Below, piece by piece: positions 41,159 through 48,666 of a DNA stretch of 64,000 nt. The stretch is from positions 31,313-95,312 of the forward strand of contig JACKPO010000008.1 in the NCBI GenBank assembly GCA_024233515.1. Reading direction: 5' to 3'. The stretch comes from Chlamydiales bacterium. GTDB lineage: Bacteria > Chlamydiota > Chlamydiia > Chlamydiales > Simkaniaceae. Numbering within the stretch: the first letter of the stretch is position 1; every line of letters starts with the position of its first letter. The notes beneath the pieces are model-generated. The model was not told where the DNA came from, did not search any database, and saw nothing but the letters and a program-made list of their open reading frames with translations. The translations under genes were made by a program, and so were the position numbers.

Positions 41159-42366
41159 TCGGGCTCCGGAGCACTTTTCATTTGGCTATACTCCACGTGG
41201 CGATACACCGCGTTTAAACCGCAAATTGCTCCACTTAAGATCGAAGAGAATCCGAAGAGGACAAACCCTTGAGCATAGATATTAAGGTCTCCTAAAACGC
41301 CCAAAATCTGAGGGATCACTCCTGCCCCCATAAGGAAACCAAAGGGAGCAATCAGGGAAACAATTGCCGCGTTTTTATCGGTCGGAACAATGGTTGAGAT
41401 TGCAAAGTGAATCAGCGGCATTAAGCAGACGGCAACGGGTGATTGGATGGTAAACAACACCAAAGAGGAGGAGGGGCTCACGGCGCCAATCAAAGTAGTG
41501 AGGGCGCCACAGACAATGAAGGCGATCATCATCGATTTTTTGAGACCAAAACGGTCCGCCACCATCCCTGCAAAAATCGCCGTAAAGATGCTAAGGCCCC
41601 TTGCAATGACAATGAGCTTATAAACTGCATCTTTATCGAGAAGATTATGGCGCTGAAAATAGTCAGGAGCCATATTGTAAATTCCAATATTGAGACCATT
41701 GGCAACACATAAAAGGACCATCAGGATCCAAAACGAAGGCCAAGAAAAGACGCTCCGAATAAACCCAAAGGAGACGGGAACTCCCTTATTATTCCCCTGC
41801 TTAAAGAGGAAAAAGAGAACCAAACTGATCACACTTGATGCAAGTCCAAATCCATTGAGGATTTGCTTCCATGTGAAGGCTTCAATCAGATGCTTGACAA
41901 GCATCGGTCCCAAAATAAATGCCACACTCTGCGCTGTTGCAAAGATCCCAAAGGCTTTTCCCATGTGCTCGCGCGCCACCGTCTCACGGATCATCGCAAC
42001 TGCAGAGGGGATGAAGAACCCTGAGCAGAGCCCTACCGCGAAGATCGCCATCCGAAAAAACTGGAAATCATTTGAAAATGAGGTGATCGCAAGGGCAAAG
42101 CCGGTGGTTAAAATCGAGAAGATGACGGTCATTTTGTGGGAAATCTTCGAAGAGAGAAACTGCGAGAGAAAAAGGGTGATCGCAAAACCAACCGACATAA
42201 TAAAAAAGAGGTTTCCTGTATCAGCATGACAGAGGTTCATCTCGTCGCAAATATAGGGGGTCATGGGAGGAAAAATGGTCCGCGCTAAGATGTTCAAAAA
42301 TGAGGTAAAACTGATCAAAATCAGAAAAGGAACAAACGGGGAAAATTTAACTTTTTCTACTTCCAT
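41155..42366 (-). CDS. MFS transporter of unknown substrate
   Basis: 403 residues, about 12 helices. Notable parts: FLNILARTIFPPMTPYICDEMNL in helix 1, LCSGFFIPSAVAMIRETVAREHMGKAFGIFATAQSVAFILGP (anion-cation symporter-like helices 4-5) and GMVADRFGLKKSMM in the central loop. It resembles organophosphate/hexuronate-type MFS members more than drug exporters. First gene of the MFS-hemH-MFS operon, overlapping hemH by 4 bp. Confidence 0.78.
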   Translation of the reverse strand: MEVEKVKFSPFVPFLILISFTSFLNILARTIFPPMTPYICDEMNLCHADTGNLFFIMSVGFAITLFLSQFLSSKISHKMTVIFSILTTGFALAITSFSNDFQFFRMAIFAVGLCSGFFIPSAVAMIRETVAREHMGKAFGIFATAQSVAFILGPMLVKHLIEAFTWKQILNGFGLASSVISLVLFFLFKQGNNKGVPVSFGFIRSVFSWPSFWILMVLLCVANGLNIGIYNMAPDYFQRHNLLDKDAVYKLIVIARGLSIFTAIFAGMVADRFGLKKSMMIAFIVCGALTTLIGAVSPSSSLVLFTIQSPVAVCLMPLIHFAISTIVPTDKNAAIVSLIAPFGFLMGAGVIPQILGVLGDLNIYAQGFVLFGFSSILSGAICGLNAVYRHVEYSQMKSAPEPE

Positions 42367-42436
42367 AGGGGGCGTGTCTCGTGGATATGAGTTAACGCCT
42401 CATTATACACAGAATAGCTCCTTTTAACAAAGACTA

Positions 42437-43003
42437 TTATTGAATCTTCAATCCAGTGATTTTGATCATTGTTTGAATCAAATCGTTTTGAGTCAAAATC
42501 CCCACAACTTTCTCTGTTTTATCCACGATCGGAACCGCTTCCACTTTTTCATTTGAGAAGACGCTCAGGATATCGGCAAGCTCCGTTTCAGGATCTGCGC
42601 AGAGCGTTTCGGTGTCGATAATTTCGCTGAGCTTTTTTTGGGTCCCCATCTGCAACTGCCGGAGAATCTCACCTTCGGAGAGGAGTCCTAAAAGCTTCCC
42701 CTCCGCGCCGATGATGGGATAATGTTTGATATCATGGTTTTTGATTTGCTCCCATGCTTCTTTCAAAGAGAGATCATCTTTTAAGGTAATGAGCCGTTTG
42801 TTCATGATCTCTTGAGCTGTCGCCACCGCCCGCTTTTTATAAAACTTTTCCTGAGCTTTCAGGAACTTGGCATGGATTTCGGCCTCATCTTCATCATTAA
42901 ACTGATGGCCGGGACCACTCTGATCATCCTGCTTATCCTTCTGAATCTCCTGGACCCGGTAGGGCTGCCGCCCTCCATAGACGTTATTTACAAAAAACAC
43001 CAT
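42437..43003 (-). CDS. CBS-domain pair protein
   Basis: 188 residues. The first ~60 are polar with a basic, Gln/Asp-rich stretch (QEIQKDKQDDQSGPGHQF). Residues ~68-185 are two CBS motifs: MNKRLITLKDDLSLKEAWEQIKNHDIKHYPIIGAEGKLLGLLSEGEI and IIDTETLCADPETELADILSVF ... AVPIVDKTEKVVGILTQNDLI. CBS pairs sense adenosine nucleotides and regulate partner proteins. Its ATG overlaps the stop of the upstream small gene by one base (TAATG), so it belongs to the four-gene operon with the three helical paralogues. Confidence 0.82.
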   Translation of the reverse strand: MVFFVNNVYGGRQPYRVQEIQKDKQDDQSGPGHQFNDEDEAEIHAKFLKAQEKFYKKRAVATAQEIMNKRLITLKDDLSLKEAWEQIKNHDIKHYPIIGAEGKLLGLLSEGEILRQLQMGTQKKLSEIIDTETLCADPETELADILSVFSNEKVEAVPIVDKTEKVVGILTQNDLIQTMIKITGLKIQ

Positions 43004-43290
43004 TAAAGCCCTAGGTGGATGCGGGTTTCTTCGGCTTCCATGCGGACCCGTTCAAGCATTCCGCGATTCATTGCGTAATCTTCGCAAACGTTCATGAGCT
43101 TTTTGATCTGCTTTTGGATCCCTCCCCCCACTTCGGAGGCATGATTGATGATTGTATCACGCCAGAGGGGGAAAAGGGTTTTCATATCATCTTCTGTCTC
43201 TTTGGAGGCTTCAAATTCACTCAGAAACGATTGGATCTCCCCTTGAAGGATCTCTTTGGGTCCCGCTTCTTTCATTCCATCATCTTCCAT
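43003..43290 (-). CDS. small helical protein, paralogue 3 of a three-gene family
   Basis: 95 residues, all predicted helix and acidic, no export signal. It shares with the next two genes a core LxxFLxxFE (SFLSEFEAS), a central EVGGGIQKQIKKLMNVCEDYA helix and a final VRMEAEETRIHLGL helix. Function unknown. The three genes are separated by -4 to +2 bp and run into the CBS gene, so their products are probably made together and may assemble. A four-helix chaperone-like or needle-like role could be imagined from size, but nothing in the sequence proves it. Confidence 0.6.
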   Translation of the reverse strand: MEDDGMKEAGPKEILQGEIQSFLSEFEASKETEDDMKTLFPLWRDTIINHASEVGGGIQKQIKKLMNVCEDYAMNRGMLERVRMEAEETRIHLGL

Positions 43291-43292
43291 CT

Positions 43293-43562
43293 CTAGCCCT
43301 CCAAATCTTGGCGAAGTTTATCGAGGTCTCCGATCACTTTTTTAGGGTTACCCGCCCCAAAGGCATAGGCGCGGCAATCCCGGATCATTTGCTCAACATG
43401 GCGCTTAATAGGTTCCCCTAAAAGCTCTCCATCATTTTCGAGGACTGTTTCAAGCTTTTCTAGCACATCATGCATCGTTTCGCGGGTATATCCCCCTTGC
43501 TCAAATTGCCAGAGAAAAGTTTGCAGATCGTGAATGAGCTGGTTTTTGGCCCCTTTCTTCAT
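43293..43562 (-). CDS. small helical protein, paralogue 2 of a three-gene family
   Basis: 89 residues with the family core LQTFLWQFEQGG, then GEPIKRHVEQMIRDCRAYAFG and a terminal VIGDLDKLRQDLEG helix. Like its neighbours it has one long hydrophilic helical hairpin pattern and a small residue-rich turn before the last helix (AGNPKK). It overlaps the preceding gene by 4 bp. No family recognised. Confidence 0.6.
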   Translation of the reverse strand: MKKGAKNQLIHDLQTFLWQFEQGGYTRETMHDVLEKLETVLENDGELLGEPIKRHVEQMIRDCRAYAFGAGNPKKVIGDLDKLRQDLEG

Positions 43563-43873
43563 CGGAGTTCATCCCTCACCATTTCTAAGCACTCATAGAC
43601 CATCTCGATCTTTCCATGCCCATTTGCAAAGTCGGTTGAGGCTTGCATCAGCTCTTGCATATGAAGGTAGAGACGTCCTCCAATCTCTTTAGAACGCTCC
43701 AGCATAAGTCCTTCATGAAGATTGAGTTGCTTGGACATCGCAGATTTATTCTGATCTGCATGTTCAAAATCATAAATGAATGACTCTAAAGTTGTTGATA
43801 GCTCCTTTTTTAGGACACGACTTGCCCCTGGAAAAGGATCATCCATTGGTGTTGGTTCGCGATAAGCGGTCAT
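43559..43873 (-). CDS. small helical protein, paralogue 1 of a three-gene family
   Basis: 104 residues. The family core appears as LESFIYDFEHAD, EIGGRLYLHMQELMQASTDFANG and VYECLEMVRDEL. It has a longer, Pro-rich N-terminus (REPTPMDDPFPGASRVLKK) than its paralogues. First gene of the operon; AT-rich DNA and the divergent ion-channel gene lie 100 bp upstream. No function assigned. Confidence 0.6.
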   Translation of the reverse strand: MTAYREPTPMDDPFPGASRVLKKELSTTLESFIYDFEHADQNKSAMSKQLNLHEGLMLERSKEIGGRLYLHMQELMQASTDFANGHGKIEMVYECLEMVRDELR

Positions 43874-43973
43874 AGTTACATCCCCCTATCTAAGATTAGA
43901 ACAAAAACCATCCTTTTTCAAGGGGGAAAAAATTGATCTTGACCCAAACCTTTCGTTGTAAGATAGAGAGGGT

Positions 43974-44693
43974 ATGGGAAAAATTTTTAAGAAATGTTAT
44001 GCGGGATGTGCAAGTTACTTAAGTGGCTACTTTTCCCAGCTTCTGATCTCATTGATTCTCTTGTTCATTGCTCGCCCTTACGATCGTGGCCACGTCTATA
44101 TGGCCGTTTGGCAGATTTTCTTCGTTCTCGTTTTCCTTTCAGCCATCTTTAACTGTGACCACTCGAAAAAAATTAAAATCATCTCATCCTGCCTCGCTAT
44201 TCCTGCTTTGATCTGCGAGTGGATCAATCTAGCCTATCATTCTAAGAATTTGGAGCTTTTGTTCATCCTCTTTACAACGATCTTCATCTTTATCACAACG
44301 GCTTCGATCATTAAGAAGGTGATTATCAATGCCCGCGTCCGGATGGAGACCCTTCGAGGAGTTGTCTGCGCCTATTTTATGGTCGCCTTTGGTTTCGCTT
44401 TTACCTATGTCTTTATTGCCCTCCTGTTTCCAGGATCTTTTCACTTTGAAGGAGTTGTCCCCGCGACGATGACACATAGCCATCTTCTCTCTGAGATGAT
44501 GTACTTTAGCTTCGTCACTCTACTAACGATTGGATATGGGGATATCACGGCGCTTCACGATGTAGCGCAAACCCTAGCGATCCTAGAAGGGATCATCGGA
44601 CAGTTTTATATCGCGATCCTCGTCTCTCGCCTTGTCGCTGTCTATTCCTTCTTCGAGCACAAGCTCCACCTTGTCTCCAAAAAGAAAAAATAG
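43974..44693 (+). CDS. ion channel, 2-TM potassium-type pore domain
   Basis: 239 residues with about four N-terminal membrane helices and a C-terminal pore module: helix AYFMVAFGFAFTYVFIALLF, pore helix and filter YFSFVTLLTIGYGDIT, last helix ILEGIIGQFYIAILVSRLVAVY. TIGYGD is the K+-selectivity signature. The inner membrane is the expected place. No cytoplasmic regulatory domain is present beyond a short basic tail (SKKKK). The stop touches the convergent membrane-protein gene. Confidence 0.82.
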   Translation: MGKIFKKCYAGCASYLSGYFSQLLISLILLFIARPYDRGHVYMAVWQIFFVLVFLSAIFNCDHSKKIKIISSCLAIPALICEWINLAYHSKNLELLFILFTTIFIFITTASIIKKVIINARVRMETLRGVVCAYFMVAFGFAFTYVFIALLFPGSFHFEGVVPATMTHSHLLSEMMYFSFVTLLTIGYGDITALHDVAQTLAILEGIIGQFYIAILVSRLVAVYSFFEHKLHLVSKKKK

Positions 44694-45215
44694 CTAGTGA
44701 GACATCTCAAGACATGTTAAGGCCACCGCCCCTAGCACACTCATTCCAATCGTGGGAAGGACACGTATTTGCTGATGGCAGAGAGTCTTGGATCCATAAT
44801 AGGTGATAAAGGGAGTAAGAATAACTCCTGTGATAACCGCTTGGAGCTTTTCTAAGCTAAACATATCCACCCTTCGGATGTTCCACCCTTGCGCCCAGCT
44901 TCTTCCATCAATCAGGGTGTGGTGAATCACGGATTGGGAGAGCGCTGATAGTGCCGCGCTCGTCAAAGGAATCACCGGCTTTCCCTTCAAATAGTTGACC
45001 CCATAGGCCAAACCTCCATTGAAGGCAACAAGACATAGGCTATGAAGTGCAAAATATCCAAACCCTTTGGTAAATTCATCTTTGCACTTATAGGGGTGTG
45101 CTTCCCTTGTCTCCTGAGGCGTTGCAACAAAAGACCATTTTAACTCACTTCCCGAGTCGGACGGTTGAGCTGTAGATCTAGGACTGTTTGGTGGAGTAGT
45201 TGAAGGTGTAGCCAT
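44694..45215 (-). CDS. membrane protein of unknown function, related to next gene
   Basis: 173 residues from the ATG at 45215 (MATPSTTPPNSPRSTAQPS), with AAGGA upstream; the frame is open far into the preceding gene but that part is not credible. A Pro/Ser/Thr-rich N-terminus of ~50 residues precedes at least three hydrophobic segments (YFALHSLCLVAFNGGLAYG, LTSAALSALSQSVIHHTLI, LPTIGMSVLGAVALTCL). The pattern F-x(5)-H-x-L-x-V-x-x-x-x-NG and AL-x-Q-x(3)-H is shared with the gene at 45223. Could be a secreted membrane (Inc-like) protein; unproven. Confidence 0.55.
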   Translation of the reverse strand: MATPSTTPPNSPRSTAQPSDSGSELKWSFVATPQETREAHPYKCKDEFTKGFGYFALHSLCLVAFNGGLAYGVNYLKGKPVIPLTSAALSALSQSVIHHTLIDGRSWAQGWNIRRVDMFSLEKLQAVITGVILTPFITYYGSKTLCHQQIRVLPTIGMSVLGAVALTCLEMSH

Positions 45216-45222
45216 AAATTCC

Positions 45223-45645
45223 TTAACTTTTTTGAAAACGGTTAAAAGCTGCAATGGAGAGCATTGAAAGGGCGCCCAAGCGGAGCATTGCCCCTTTCCC
45301 CGCGCGATAATCAAAGGCCTGAAGGAGCGCTTTGCTAAGCACATAGGTAAGGAAGGCACCCAGAAGGAGCTCTCCTCCAAACGGAAGACGGCAAGTCTCT
45401 TTCATCCCCTCTCGGCCATGGGTTTCCATGTGGGCAAGGGCATGGGTGATGTTCTGCGCCAGCGCTCCCCCTGTCCCGACAAGGACCCCAGGAAAAAGGT
45501 CCTCGGCCTCCAAATAATAGAGGACAAGGCCATTTAGGACTGAGGCCACGACAAGGTGACACCCGGCGTTCCAAACAAACGCTTCTAGCCGCTCTCCATA
45601 GGAGCGGTGAGGACTAAACGTACAAGATCGCGGCGGTACTATCAT
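45223..45645 (-). CDS. membrane protein of unknown function, related to next gene
   Basis: 140 residues with hydrophobic segments CHLVVASVLNGLVLYYL, FPGVLVGTGGALAQNITHAL, LLLGAFLTYVLSKALL and MLRLGALSMLSIAAF. It shares the H-L-x-V-A-x-x-x-NG and GALAQ-x-x-x-H layout with the 173-residue protein downstream, suggesting an old tandem duplication. GC content is a little higher than in the flanking genes. No known family. The gap to the downstream gene is 7 bp. Confidence 0.55.
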   Translation of the reverse strand: MIVPPRSCTFSPHRSYGERLEAFVWNAGCHLVVASVLNGLVLYYLEAEDLFPGVLVGTGGALAQNITHALAHMETHGREGMKETCRLPFGGELLLGAFLTYVLSKALLQAFDYRAGKGAMLRLGALSMLSIAAFNRFQKS

Positions 45646-45696
45646 GGCTGCTAGGATACACTCCTTCTCTTCTCAAGTAAAGAACAATTTTTCCAT

Positions 45697-45722
45697 AAAA
45701 AAAGGGTCTCCAAAGAGACCCT
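45697..45722 (-). terminator. rho-independent terminator after the 239-residue membrane protein gene
   Basis: AGGGTCTC-CAAA-GAGACCCT forms a perfect 8-bp stem (45703-45722), followed on the minus strand by a run of seven T. It lies 28 bp beyond the stop of the gene ending at 45750 and separates it from the next gene at 45645. Confidence 0.9.
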
Positions 45723-45749
45723 CTATCATAGAAAAACAGACTCAGCTGC

Positions 45750-46469
45750 TTATTTCAATTGTTTGAATGTTCCAAGTATTTCCGCTGCATCTTTTGTCGA
45801 TTCATCAGCACGAAGGGCATCAACACGGGCATTCCAAGCCTGTTTTTGCTCCATGGTAAATTGGAAGGGGCACCGACCCTTTTCAGCTAGTTCGCTGTCG
45901 ATTTGTTGCATCTGTTCAAGCGAAAGCTTGTCGATGCCATCTACATTATATTTTGAGACATCAAAGAGTGGTCTTTGATCTACTTGTGGTTCCTTTTCGG
46001 CTTGAGTTTCTGTGTTGCCGAAGAAGAAGCGCGCACCCACCATTGAGAGGGTTGAGAGGGTCGCTATAACGATCATCTGGTTGCGGCTTGCAAACTGTGG
46101 AAACGAAGAGATGACACGTCCTGCATAAGAAATGCTACGTGCACGCTCATACTGCGATAGAACGATTGCGCCAATTGCGAAAGCGGCAAGAGCTCCTAGC
46201 TTCAGAGGGCTACTATTTTGATCAGGTTTGCGCCGATCAGTTGCTGGGCAAAAATAATTTAGGAGTTCACGTCCACCTGCGCCAAAAAGACCTGCAAGAC
46301 CTGCGTGCATTAAAAGAGATTTCATGGGAAGCTGCCCCACTTCAAACTTGAGCCCTGCTGCCTTAAGAACCAAAAGTCCTAGAGTGGCTGCACCCACATC
46401 AAGTGACCCCTGAGTTATTATTGATGCTTGGTTCTCAGGGGATGAATATACTTTTTGTAATGCTGTCAT
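45750..46469 (-). CDS. membrane protein of unknown function
   Basis: 239 residues with a strong ribosome site (GGAGGAATTAACTG before the ATG). Hydrophobic segments: VGAATLGLLVLKAAGL, LLMHAGLAGLFGAGG, LKLGALAAFAIGAIVL and MIVIATLSTLSMVGARFFF. They are followed by a soluble acidic C-terminal domain of ~85 residues (VDQRPLFDVSKYNVDGIDKL ... WNARVDALRADES). Several close-spaced hydrophobic pairs are compatible with an inclusion-membrane type protein, but there is no decisive motif. Single-gene unit ended by its own terminator. Confidence 0.6.
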   Translation of the reverse strand: MTALQKVYSSPENQASIITQGSLDVGAATLGLLVLKAAGLKFEVGQLPMKSLLMHAGLAGLFGAGGRELLNYFCPATDRRKPDQNSSPLKLGALAAFAIGAIVLSQYERARSISYAGRVISSFPQFASRNQMIVIATLSTLSMVGARFFFGNTETQAEKEPQVDQRPLFDVSKYNVDGIDKLSLEQMQQIDSELAEKGRCPFQFTMEQKQAWNARVDALRADESTKDAAEILGTFKQLK

Positions 46470-46544
46470 CAGTTAATTCCTCCGTGGAGAGGATTGTTGA
46501 AGATGAGCTGGTCTCACCCTCCGTCTATTTCAATGTAATTCGGC

Positions 46545-46783
46545 GTGGGAGAAGTGGACTCGCTTTATAGCTCGCCTATCGGGTGATTCTCCTTCGTAGA
46601 ATCATCGATCCCTCCTCTTCCATTTGCCTTCAAATCGGATTGGGGATAGGCTTCGCTCGTTTCACTCGCTCCGCCGATCCCTCTCTTCCGAAAGGGTTTT
46701 TCGGTGGGGGGAGAGATGGACTCGCTTTACAGCTCGCCCTCCGGGTGATTCTCCTTCGTAGAATCATCGATCCCTCCTCTTCC
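46545..46783. repeat. direct repeat of ~78 bp downstream of tRNA-Ser
   Basis: Copy A (about 46545-46621) and copy B (about 46703-46783) share a core TGGACTCGCTTTA-AGCTCGCC ... GGGTGATTCTCCTTC ... ATCGATCCCTCCTCTTCC with few changes. A third, partial version of the last block is at 46675-46689. The end of each copy equals the tRNA-Ser 3' end in inverted orientation. The rest of the 528-bp gap between genes (46470-46997) shows no coding signal that I trust. Confidence 0.7.
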
Positions 46784-46810
46784 GAAAATGATTTTTCGGA
46801 AGAGGAGGGA
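46771..46810. repeat. 18-bp perfect inverted repeat overlapping the tRNA-Ser 3' end
   Basis: 46771-46788 (TCCCTCCTCTTCCGAAAA) is the exact reverse complement of 46793-46810, with a 4-nt loop. The right arm contains the acceptor and part of the T arm of tRNA-Ser. A transcript running past the tRNA would place a full complement of the tRNA 3' end just downstream, able to fold as a strong hairpin competing with the mature fold. Confidence 0.85.
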
Positions 46811-46881
46811 TTCGAACCCCCGGTCCCGTGAAGGACTTCTGTTTTCAAGACAGACGCAATCGGCCACTCTGCCACTCTTCC
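46797..46881 (-). tRNA. tRNA-Ser (anticodon TGA)
   Basis: 85 nt with the class II long variable arm (GTCC-TTCAC-GGAC). The acceptor stem is GGAAGAG/CTCTTCC with discriminator G. The anticodon arm CTGT-CTTGAAA-ACAG gives TGA for serine, and the T arm is GGGGG-TTCGAAT-CCCTC. CCA is not encoded. It reads UCA and other UCN codons. Confidence 0.95.
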
Positions 46882-46997
46882 GTATAATAAATTGTTGAAC
46901 GGCTTGAGCTTCACTCAAGCCCTTTCAACCTGTTTAAGATTGGACAGTATAAACATTTCTCAATCAAAAAAGCAAGAAACTTTTCCTCAAAAGATGT

Positions 46998-48020
46998 TTA
47001 TGCGAATTGGGAGAGGAAGCGGGTATCGTTCTCAGTGAAGAGACGGATGTCGCTGATTCCATGGCGGAGCATGAAAAGACGCTCGATTCCCCCACCCCAG
47101 GCATAGCCTGAGTAGACTTCGGAATCGATGCCACCTGCTTTGAGAACGTTGGGATGAACCATCCCAGCTCCTGCTACCTCGAGCCATCCCGTGTGTTTAC
47201 AAAGGCCGCATCCAGAGCCTGCACACGAGGTGCATTTGATATCGACTTCCATCCCTGGCTCAACGAAAGGAAAATAGCTGGGCCGTACGCGGAGCTCAAT
47301 TTTTTGCTTGAAGATCTTCGTGTAGAATTCTTCTTTAGTCGCGAGTAGATCCGAAAAAGTCACATCTTTATCTATGTAGAGGACATCGACTTGATGAAAA
47401 AAGACGTGGGAACGGGCGGTAATCGTTTCATTTCGGTAACACTTCCCTGCTGAAAGGATCCGAATCGGGGGCACTGCATTCTCCATCATGTGTTGTTGGA
47501 TGGAGGTGGTGTGAGAACGGAGAAGGATATCGGGAGTGATATAAAAGGTGTCCTGCATATCACGGGCAGGATGATCAGGAGGATAATTGAGTCCCCCATA
47601 ATTGTAGTATTCAGACTCAATCTCTGGAGACTGCTGCACGGAAAACCCCATTCCAATGAGAATCTCCATGACTTCATCGAGCATCTGAGAAAGGGGGTGC
47701 TTCCTTCCGAGACATTGCTTTCTCCCTGGCAAGGTTACATCGACTTTTTCTTCCGCGAGTCTAAGGTTGAGCTCTTTGGCTTCGAGAGCTTCGAAATGGG
47801 ATGTTAATTCGCTTGAGACATCTTGCTTCAGGGTATTGATGAGCTTCCCCATTTCAGGGCGCTCTTCAGGGGTGCAAGAGCGTAGATCCAGCATTAGCGC
47901 TTGAATCGGACTCTTTCTCCCGAGATACTTGACGCGGAGCTTTTCGAGTTCACCAGTCTTTTGAGCTGATTTGAGTTCCTGCTGGAAGGCTTCTTTGAGG
48001 TCGTCGATCCGTTTTTTCAT
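46998..48020 (-). CDS. pheS: phenylalanyl-tRNA synthetase alpha subunit
   Basis: 340 residues. N-terminal coiled coil (DDLKEAFQQELKSAQKTGELEKLRVKYLGRKSPI). Class II core: motif 1 near VMEILIGMGFSVQQSPEIESEYYNY, motif 2 RTHTTSIQ-like (LLRSHTTSIQQHMM) with CYRNETITARSHVFFHQVD, motif 3 GGGIERLFMLRHGI. With PheT it charges tRNA-Phe. No pheT follows. The ATG has no Shine-Dalgarno: the U-run of the upstream hairpin abuts it. Last gene of the thrS-like-infC-rpmI-rplT-pheS series. Confidence 0.95.
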   Translation of the reverse strand: MKKRIDDLKEAFQQELKSAQKTGELEKLRVKYLGRKSPIQALMLDLRSCTPEERPEMGKLINTLKQDVSSELTSHFEALEAKELNLRLAEEKVDVTLPGRKQCLGRKHPLSQMLDEVMEILIGMGFSVQQSPEIESEYYNYGGLNYPPDHPARDMQDTFYITPDILLRSHTTSIQQHMMENAVPPIRILSAGKCYRNETITARSHVFFHQVDVLYIDKDVTFSDLLATKEEFYTKIFKQKIELRVRPSYFPFVEPGMEVDIKCTSCAGSGCGLCKHTGWLEVAGAGMVHPNVLKAGGIDSEVYSGYAWGGGIERLFMLRHGISDIRLFTENDTRFLSQFA

Positions 48021-48064
48021 AAAAAAAAGCCCGAGTGGTTAGTAATACTAACCACTCCTCGGGA
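48021..48064 (-). terminator. hairpin plus U8 between rplT and pheS (terminator or attenuator)
   Basis: On the minus strand CCCG ... AGTGGTTAGT-ATT-ACTAACCACT-CGGG forms a stem of about 14 bp with one 3-nt bulge, followed by eight T and then directly the pheS ATG. It terminates the rplT transcript; pheS can be expressed only by read-through or from a promoter inside or before the hairpin. Confidence 0.85.
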
Positions 48065-48079
48065 GGCTTCACCTTTTCC

Positions 48080-48436
48080 TTAAGATGCTAGGGCTTGTTT
48101 TGCTGTTTCAGCAACTTCGCCGAAGCTTTTTGGGTCGCGAATCGCAAGATCAGAAAGCATTTTACGATCGATTTTACATCCCGCTTTTGTTAAACCGTGG
48201 ATAAGACGGCTGTAAGAAACCCCTGCAGCTTTTGCTGCAACACCGATACGAGTAATCCAGAGACGACGGAAGTCGTTCTTTTTCTTCTTACGGTGCATGG
48301 TGCTGAAAGCCATTGCTTTCATCACAGCATCTTGAGTGAGCTTCACGTGGTTTTTGCGGTCTCCGCTAAACCCTTTCGCTCTTTTTAGTAATCGTTTTCT
48401 TCTACGCCTTGAGGCGACAGCGTTTGTAACTCTCAT
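48080..48436 (-). CDS. rplT: 50S ribosomal protein L20
   Basis: 118 residues, standard length. RVTNAVASRRRRKRLLKRAKGFSGDRKN at the start, MHRKKKKNDFRRLWITRIGVAAKAAGVSYSRLIHGL in the middle; these are the typical L20 signatures. It binds 23S rRNA early in 50S assembly. In many bacteria L20 represses its own operon (infC-rpmI-rplT); here the same gene order is kept. Confidence 0.97.
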   Translation of the reverse strand: MRVTNAVASRRRRKRLLKRAKGFSGDRKNHVKLTQDAVMKAMAFSTMHRKKKKNDFRRLWITRIGVAAKAAGVSYSRLIHGLTKAGCKIDRKMLSDLAIRDPKSFGEVAETAKQALAS

Positions 48437-48454
48437 TGATTTATTTCTCCTCTA

Positions 48455-48649
48455 TTACATGCACGCGAGGCGTTTATATTTTTTCGCATAAGATTCGCTC
48501 ATCACGGTTTGTTTCCCGAGTTGGCGTTTACGCTTTGATGATTTTTTCGTCAGGATGTGGCGCTTCCCTTGCTTTGTACGCATCAGCTTTCCTGTTCCTG
48601 TCTTCTTAAAGCGATTCCGGATCGCTTTCTTGGTTTTCATTTTACTCAT
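48455..48649 (-). CDS. rpmI: 50S ribosomal protein L35
   Basis: 64 residues, the normal size. MKTKKAIRNRFKKTGTGKL, HILTKKSSKRKRQLGK and a basic tail identify L35. It lies 17 bp after infC and 18 bp before rplT, the conserved order. Confidence 0.97.
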   Translation of the reverse strand: MSKMKTKKAIRNRFKKTGTGKLMRTKQGKRHILTKKSSKRKRQLGKQTVMSESYAKKYKRLACM

Positions 48650-48666
48650 TGTCGATCTCCAAATTG

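Noticed and set aside
45216..45380. Longer version of the 173-residue membrane protein starting inside the preceding gene
   Set aside because: It would overlap the neighbouring gene by ~160 bp in another frame; the internal ATG at 45215 has a ribosome site and a typical start.
46545..46783. CRISPR-like array
   Set aside because: Only two full copies about 80 bp long, with no regular spacers and no cas genes nearby.
46583..46914. Open frames on both strands across the tRNA-Ser and repeat region
   Set aside because: They translate repeats and the tRNA itself, have no ribosome sites and resemble no protein.
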